DNA of 64,000 nt from Boesenbergia rotunda (lineage: Eukaryota > Streptophyta > Magnoliopsida > Zingiberales > Zingiberaceae), in the NCBI GenBank assembly GCA_024364735.1, contig JAGFNQ010000947.1:475427-539426 (forward strand), read 5' to 3'. Positions 58,781 through 64,000 of the stretch are shown piece after piece (within the stretch, counting starts at the first letter, position 1; the number at the start of each line of letters is the position of its first letter). The translations under genes were made by a program, and so were the position numbers. The notes under the pieces were generated by a model, which was given only the letters and a program-made list of their open reading frames with translations, did not search any database and was not told the origin of the DNA.

Positions 58781-59330
58781 ATGATGTTGGGAAATATGTG
58801 AGATAAGTCAAGTGGGTAAAGGTTGACCGAATACTTGACTGGGAAATCCCAATGGGACTAGACAGACCTAGTTGGGAACTAGGTGAAGTCCAAGTGAATC
58901 TGAGAGATCGCACATTTGTATGGGTGGAAGTCTTCCGAGAGACTAAACCTAACTGCGGTTAGGCAAGGAGCAAGTTCTAACGGAACTAGGCAGACCTAGG
59001 GAATTAGGTAAAATCCAAGGTGGGTTAGTTGGGAGTTAAACGAGAGATGTCCTAGCGGGACTAGGCAGACCTAGTTGGGAACTAGGTGAAGTCTAAGGTG
59101 AATTAGTTGAGAGCTAAACACTTGGCACGAAAGAAATCCTTGTGGGACTAGGCAGTCATAGTTGTAAACTCAGTGAAGTCCAACGTGGGTTAGTTGAGAG
59201 CAAAACACTTGGTACAAGAGGAGTCCTAGTTGGGAACTAGGCAACAAAAAGTCCTAACAAGTCACGGTTAATCGAAAGTTGAGCAAAGGGAACCCTACAC
59301 TTGGGTTAGGCAAATTAAGGTTTGGGCAAT
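58781..59330 (+). repeat. Degenerate ~95-105-bp tandem repeat
   Basis: About five imperfect units: GGGACTAGGCAGACCTAGTT, GGGAACTAGGTGAAGTCCAA, GTGGGTTAGTTGAGAGCTAA and ACACTTGGCACGAA. Word use (AAGTCC, GAGTTG, ACACTTGG) is like the U3 repeats at 53760-54300, so it may be the U3 of a related LTR. Confidence 0.65.
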
Positions 59331-59850
59331 CGATAAGATGATCGATTGAGAGTTATTTTTCACAAAACAGAAAGACCCTTAATCGATTGGGCAATCAATT
59401 AAGGGGAAAGCCAATCAATCAGTGGATCGATTGGTGGATGTTTTGTCACGAGAATATATTGGGGTTTAATCGATTGCTCAATCGATTAAGTTAATCCTAA
59501 TCGATCAGGCGATTGATTGAGAAGCGTTCTATCGCGAGAATAAATTAGGGTTTAATCGATTAAGCAATTGATTAAGCCAATCCCAATAATCAGGTGATCG
59601 ATTAGGAAGCATTCTGTTGCGAGAACACACACCCTCATAATTGATCGTGTGATCAATCAAGGGTTGGTAATCGATCAAGTGATTGATTGAGAAAATAGGA
59701 AAAAGAGTCGTTCCGAGGTTTAAACGGTTGGATTTAATGGATCTACATGAGAATTGATTGACCAATCAATTGGGAACCATAAGTTACGGAATATAAAGGG
59801 TGTCGCGAGGATTCAAATCATAAGCTTCTTCTCCACCTTTGTCGTTGATC
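59331..59850 (+). repeat. ATCGATT-rich block followed by a TATA-like site
   Basis: Repeated AATCGATTGG/ATCGATTAAG/AATCAATT words to about 59770, then ATATAAAGGG at 59791 and a leader-like pyrimidine stretch (CTTCTTCTCCACC). The order repeats block-palindromes-TATA-leader parallels LTR-like copies 1 and 2, but with ATCGAT instead of GGCGCC. Confidence 0.5.
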
Positions 59851-59851
59851 C

Positions 59852-60803
59852 TGCCATATAGTTGGCACCATACGGGCAGCCAACGTGGCAAACGACCTAG
59901 CCAGCTTCAAGGTCCACGTCATTGTACGGCAGCCAACTCGACAAACATCCTGGCCGGGCCCAGGGTCTTCGCCGGCCGGTCGGACTCAAGGCGGCCGGTT
60001 AGAATAAATATAGCGGTTCATCCGGCCGGTCAAACCCGGCCGACCACAGTAAGGCTTACACGCCTCGTTCAGCCGAGGGCATCCGCCCGGCAGTCCTTTA
60101 TGCCCATGCTTGATACCCATCCGGGCGAGCCGTCCGGATGTCCACTCGGGCACTCTCTCGGAATCACCCTGGGATAAGGACAAAATATACCTGCACCAGC
60201 TGCAGGTAACAGGCTGTCACCACTCGTACGAACTGACACTCTCTGTCAGGCGCCGACTTACAGAAACCTGTCTTTGTCCTCACATAAGACAAATAGTATA
60301 CGACAAAGAAGGATGGTTACAGTCGACATAACCATACCATATCTTCTGACCCTGTCAGAGGATCCTGACACAGGCCATACTCAAATCGACATAACCATAC
60401 CATATCTTCTGACCCTGTCAGAGAATCCTGACACAGGCCATACTTGGTCCTTTTCCCCGGCTATATAAGCCACTCCCCTCCTCATTATCAGGTACGTATA
60501 CACGCGCTCGCGAAGCTCCTCATTTTCCAGTGCTCCATTATTTCTACTGTTCCTCGGAGTACTGACTTGACCGTCGGAGTGCCTTGCCGGGACGTCTCCC
60601 GGCTAGGTTGCTAACGGTCGTCTTCCTCAGCAGGTTCACCTCCAGTCGGTTGGCCCTGCACCAGGCGAGATCCACTTCCATTCGGTTGGAGGACACCCCC
60701 CACGACGCTGTCATTCTGCGCGAGGACATCCCGTCGGTATCCACGTCACTCATCGCTACACCGTCATCCGGTTGCGGCTCCACTACGCTCGGCGACAGGA
60801 TCA
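59852..60803 (+). mobile_element. Tat-3 5' LTR
   Basis: The right end GGCGACAGGATCA is followed by the primer site AATTTGGCGCTAG, like AATTTGGCGTCG in Tat-2. The left end is set at TGCCATATAG but cannot be proven without the 3' LTR. TATA box CTATATAAG at 60461-60469. CTGACTTGACCGTCGGAGT at 60562-60580 matches the R/U5 motif of Tat-1 and Tat-2, although the U3 is unrelated. U3 has several GGCCGGT palindrome words. Confidence 0.65.
60323..60445 (+). repeat. 63-bp tandem duplication in the Tat-3 U3
   Basis: TCGACATAACCATACCATAT at 60323 and again at 60386, each continuing CTTCTGACCCTGTCAGAG and ending CACAGGCCATAC. One clear mismatch. It lies directly upstream of the TATA box; each unit contains the inverted repeat TCTGACCCTGTCAGA. 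Confidence 0.9.
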
Positions 60804-60849
60804 AATTTGGCGCTAGAAGGAGGGCTTTCTGCCTGATCGAGAGCGAAGA

Positions 60850-62379
60850 ATGGAAAACCCCAATCCACTGACGGTTACTCTTTCGCCAGAAGAATATGAA
60901 ATGCTGATGGCTGTCCGGACACAGAAGGCACAACAATCGCATCCGCCAACCGGTAGTCAAGGGGCCCGGCCCCCTGGGCCCTCTGTACGGGGAAATTCAG
61001 AAGGTATGGCTGCTCAGCCCGACCCCCGCGCTCCTAATTTTCCCCGAGCACTTTTCCGGAACGAGGCCCACTCAGCCCCGACCGAAGCTTCAGCGTCCAG
61101 CCTGGCGCACCAGACACGCCCAGATAAAGGGAAAGGGTTAGCTGACCCCGCCGAGGCCTGTCCGACTCGCAGCCCTTTCTCCTCACAAATTCTTGGGGAT
61201 CCTGTTCCCAAGAATCTACGATTCTTCACCATGCCTGAGTACTCGGGGGCCAGTGACCCCGAGGAGCACGTCATGAAATTTGAAAGCTCTGCCCAGTTGC
61301 ACCAATACCCGGAGGGCGTCAAATGCCGCGCTTTCCTGACAACCCTCTCCGGGCAGGCTCAACGATGGTTTGGCGGGCTCCCGGGTGGATCAGTTGGGAG
61401 TTTTGCGGAGGTAAAGCGGCTGTTTCTGCAACATTTTGCAAGCAGTCGGAGGCACCATAAGACCAGCCTCAATTTGTTCGCCCTGAAGCAAGGTCCGAAA
61501 GAGTCACTCCGGGCCTACATCCAGAGGTTCAATGGAGTAGCTATAGAGGTGCCCAACACCACGCCTGAAGTACTGTTCACCGCCTTCTCACAAGGGCTCC
61601 AAGAGGGTGATTTCTTCCGATCCCTGATCAGGAAACCACCGAAGGATTTCGACAGCCTGCTCGGGAAGGCTGTCAAGTATATCAATGTAGAGGAAGCGCA
61701 AGCCGCCCGGAGGAAGGAAGTAATGGTTAGCCCACAGCCCGCACCTCAACATAACAAATCGCCAGGAGGACTGATTCGCAGTCCCCGACCGGCCGATCGG
61801 CCCGGAATGAGACCCCAGCAAGTGCAGGTGGCACAGGGGAATTGGCCCAACAGATGGGCACCGTATTGTGCGTTTCACCAGTGTAATACGCACAACACTG
61901 AGGACTGCCGAGCAGGCGGCAGAGCTCAGACCCCACTCGGCAGGGGTCAAGGACGACAAACCCCGCAGGGACGCGGGCGTGGTCAGGGTGCCACAGCCCA
62001 ACAAGGACAAAGGCGGGATGCCCCCGCCGCCCGGCAATTGTTTCCTCGGCCCGAGCAGGAAGAGGTGGAGGAACTTGACGAAGATCAAGCTAATCACCAG
62101 AACGCCGTCCGAGGAGGCGTCAATGTGATTTCCGGCAGTCCGACCGGCGGCGACTCCAACCGAGCCAGAAAGACGCAGGTGCGCCGACTGGAAATTCACC
62201 AAGTCGGAGTCAGTACCTCTCAAGCTCAAGGGCACCAAATCAGCTGGGGGCCGCAGGATTTGCAAGGATTGGAGGTGCCGCACGATGATCCGCTGGTCAT
62301 CACAGCTGTCATCGCCAACTACGAAGTCCACCGCACCATTGTGGACACCGGCAGCTCGGTAAACATTTTATATAAATGA
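60850..62379 (+). pseudogene. Tat-3 gag and protease start
   Basis: ATG at 60850 gives 509 codons: MENPNPLTVTLSPEEYEMLM, a Pro/Gly/Ala-rich stretch, the gag core (FTMPEYSGASDPEEHVMKFE, KCRAFLTTLSGQAQRWFGGL, FLQHFASSRRHHKTSLNLFA, QGLQEGDFFRSL), then YCAFHQCNTHNTEDC, the nucleocapsid-like Cys/His motif usual in Tat gag, and a Gln/Gly/Arg-rich stretch. Protease begins at about residue 470 with VITAVIANYEVHRTIVDTGS (active-site DTGS). It stops at TGA after NILYK. Gag forms the particle shell; protease matures the polyprotein. Start chosen for its position 46 bp after the LTR end and the intact reading. Confidence 0.9.
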
Positions 62380-62382
62380 GCT

Positions 62383-63696
62383 TTCGATCAACTGCAAATT
62401 GAATTATCTCAGCTAGAGTTGGTGGCTACTCCCCTGTTCGGATTTACGGGGAACGAAGTACAGCCGATCGGACAGATACGGCTGGTCGTCTCACTTGGAG
62501 AGGAGCCACTCAAGAGAACACGATGGACCACATTTCTTATTGTGGATGCCCCAGCTGCCTACAACGCTATTCTCGGTCGACCGGCTCTCAACGAGTTTAA
62601 AGCGGTAGTCTCCACCTACCACCTTAAGGTGAAGTTTCCGGTCGGCGACAAAGTCGGCGAGGTGAAGGGCAATCAGACCGTGGCCCGGCGCTGCTATGCT
62701 GATGATGTCCGCTCGGGAGGACAAAAGGCAAGGCGGACAGGTAGCGGCTGCAACATGGTGCAAGCCTCCCCTTGGACAGAATTGCGGGAGGACAAAGAGG
62801 AGGTACAACTTTTGCCCGGTAGGGAAGATACCAAGATACAAATTGCTGCAGGACTTCCAGAGGAGCTGAAGCAATCCCTAATCGACGCCCTCGCTCGAAA
62901 TCAAGACGTATTCGCCTGGTCGGCGAGAGATTTGAAGGGGGTCCGACCGGAAGTCGCGGAACACCAGCTCCATGTTTACCCGGGCGCGCGGCCAGTAAAG
63001 CAACGGAAAAGGGATCGCAGCGCCGCGCAGAACCAAGTCATCCGGGCGGAAGTAGAAAGACTGCTGGAAGCAGGACACATCCGGGAAGTTCAGTTCCCGG
63101 CCTGGCTGGCGAATGTGGTGCTGGTGTCCAAACCCAACGACAAGTGGCGGGTATGCATTGATTTCCGAGACCTCAACCGTGCATGCCCAAAAGATTGCTA
63201 CCCACTTCCACGGATCGATCAAATGGTAGACTCGACGGCTGGCAGCGAGTTCATATCGATGCTGGATGCGTACCAGGGATACCACCAAGTCCCACTGGCT
63301 GCGGCCGACCAGGAGAAGGTCAGCTTTGTCACGGCTGACGGCACCTACTGCTACACCGTCATGCCGTTCGGCCTCAAGAATGCGGGCGCCACCTACCAAA
63401 GAATGATGAACAAGGTGTTCCGGTCGCAAATGGGGCGTAACGTCGAAGTATACGTCGACGATATTCTGATCAAGACTGCCCGGGCGGAAGAACTAATCCC
63501 CGACATTGAAGAAACTTGCCAAACGCTGCGGCGGTTTGGCCTGAAGCTTTATCCGGCCAAATGTTTATTCGGGGCTCGGAGCGGGAAGTTCCTCGGTTAT
63601 ATAGTCACCGAGCGGGGAATCGAAGCAAATCCGGGCAAAGTAAAGGCCATTCTAGAGATGCCGGCCCACGAAATCTCAAGGAAGCTCAGCGGCTGA
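62383..63696 (+). pseudogene. Tat-3 protease end and reverse transcriptase
   Basis: Same frame as gag, after the TGA: AFDQLQIELSQL, FLIVDAPAAYNAILGRPALN, KAVVSTYHLKVKFPV (protease end), then AARPVKQ-type linker GARPVKQRKRDRSAAQNQVI, LLEAGHIREVQFPAWLANVV, KWRVCIDFRDLNRACPKDCY, EFISMLDAYQGYHQVPLAAA, MPFGLKNAGATYQRMMNKVF, VEVYVDDILIKT (YVDD intact) and KCLFGARSGKFLGYIVTERG. The reading ends at MPAHEISRKLSG because of a one-base shift near 63665. This is the best preserved reverse transcriptase of the three Tat elements. Confidence 0.9.
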
Positions 63697-64000
63697 CCGG
63701 GCGGATAACCGCCCTGTCCAGATTCATTTCCCCGATCAGCCAAACGGGGTCTGCCATTCTTCAAGACATTACGCCGGGCCACCAAATTTCAGTGGGACGA
63801 AGAATGTGACAAGGCCTTCGAGGAGCTGAAAGCTTAATCTGTCTGAGCTACCGACACTCGCCCGACCGGAGCCGAATGAGAATTTATATTGTATACTTGG
63901 CAGCTTCCTCCGACTCGGGCAGCATGGTGTTGGTCCGGCAAGAAAAAACTGAGCAAAGGCCGGTGTACTTCTTTGCTCACTTATTTAAAGGAGCCAAGTG
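63665..64000 (+). pseudogene. Tat-3 reverse transcriptase end and RNase H start
   Basis: In the next frame: RNLKEAQRLTGRITALSRFI, then after further breaks CDKAFEELKA, LYIVYLAASSDSGSMVLVRQ and RPVYFFAHLFKGAK to the window end. At least two more shifts lie between 63720 and 63850. The rest of pol lies outside. Confidence 0.8.

Larger units (their letters stand above)
59852..64000 (+). mobile_element. Tat-3: 5' part of a Ty3/gypsy Tat-type element
   Basis: 5' LTR, primer site, gag, protease, reverse transcriptase and the start of RNase H; cut by the window end. It keeps gag, which Tat-2 has lost. Frame breaks: an in-frame TGA in protease, a shift at about 63665 and further breaks after 63780. 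Confidence 0.9.

Overview
The window reads as heterochromatic nuclear DNA of a flowering plant. I find no intact host gene. Almost everything that can be identified is a retrotransposon, a solo LTR, a SINE or a MITE, many inserted inside one another. Plant Tat-type Ty3/gypsy elements with a second RNase H, plant Ty1/copia elements and a fragment of plastid ycf2 all point to an angiosperm. Grasses have lost an intact plastid ycf2, and the long-LTR/Tat mixture would suit a non-grass monocot, but that is inference and I cannot name the species.

Layout, left to right. 1-3000: AT-rich DNA with one small inverted-repeat element. 3011-6737: three tRNA-type SINEs, the middle one split by a 2.9 kb solo LTR (LTR-A, TSD TTTTT). 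6756-7980: weak LTR-like remnant and a TA microsatellite. 7982-10292: two PIF/Harbinger-like MITEs; the first carries about 650 bp of ycf2. 11240-12766: decayed copia end. 13394-23233: 3' half of a Tat element (Tat-1): an 80-bp tandem array, an antisense gene split by a 3.1 kb solo LTR (LTR-B, TSD TCAAC/TCAGC), and the 3' LTR. 23845-30091: a complete but decayed copia element with TSD TACAC on the minus strand. 30924-31775: a TRIM-sized retroelement. 32690-32972: a cytochrome P450 fragment.

34613-51521 is a nested stack: solo LTR-D (TSD AATAC on both sides) contains a 0.7 kb TRIM-like element, which contains a Tat element (Tat-2, TSD TATAC/TATAT). Tat-2 carries solo LTR-C in its reverse transcriptase and a MITE (TSD TAA) in its 3' LTR. 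LTR-D also holds two SINE insertions. 51522-59850: copia remnants and an LTR family whose U3 has tandem repeats and blocks of short palindromes (GGCGCC or ATCGAT types), one copy split by another solo LTR (LTR-E). 59852-64000: 5' LTR, gag, protease and reverse transcriptase of a third Tat element (Tat-3), cut by the window end.

The most interesting content is non-coding or antisense. Tat-1 and Tat-2 both carry, downstream of pol, a tandem array whose units share a hairpin with a compensatory base-pair change. Next comes a divergently transcribed gene on the minus strand with its own TATA box and a phase-1 intron at the same place in both copies. The long solo LTRs have gene-like architecture. 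All coding regions carry stops or frameshifts, and the stops largely look like C-to-T decay.
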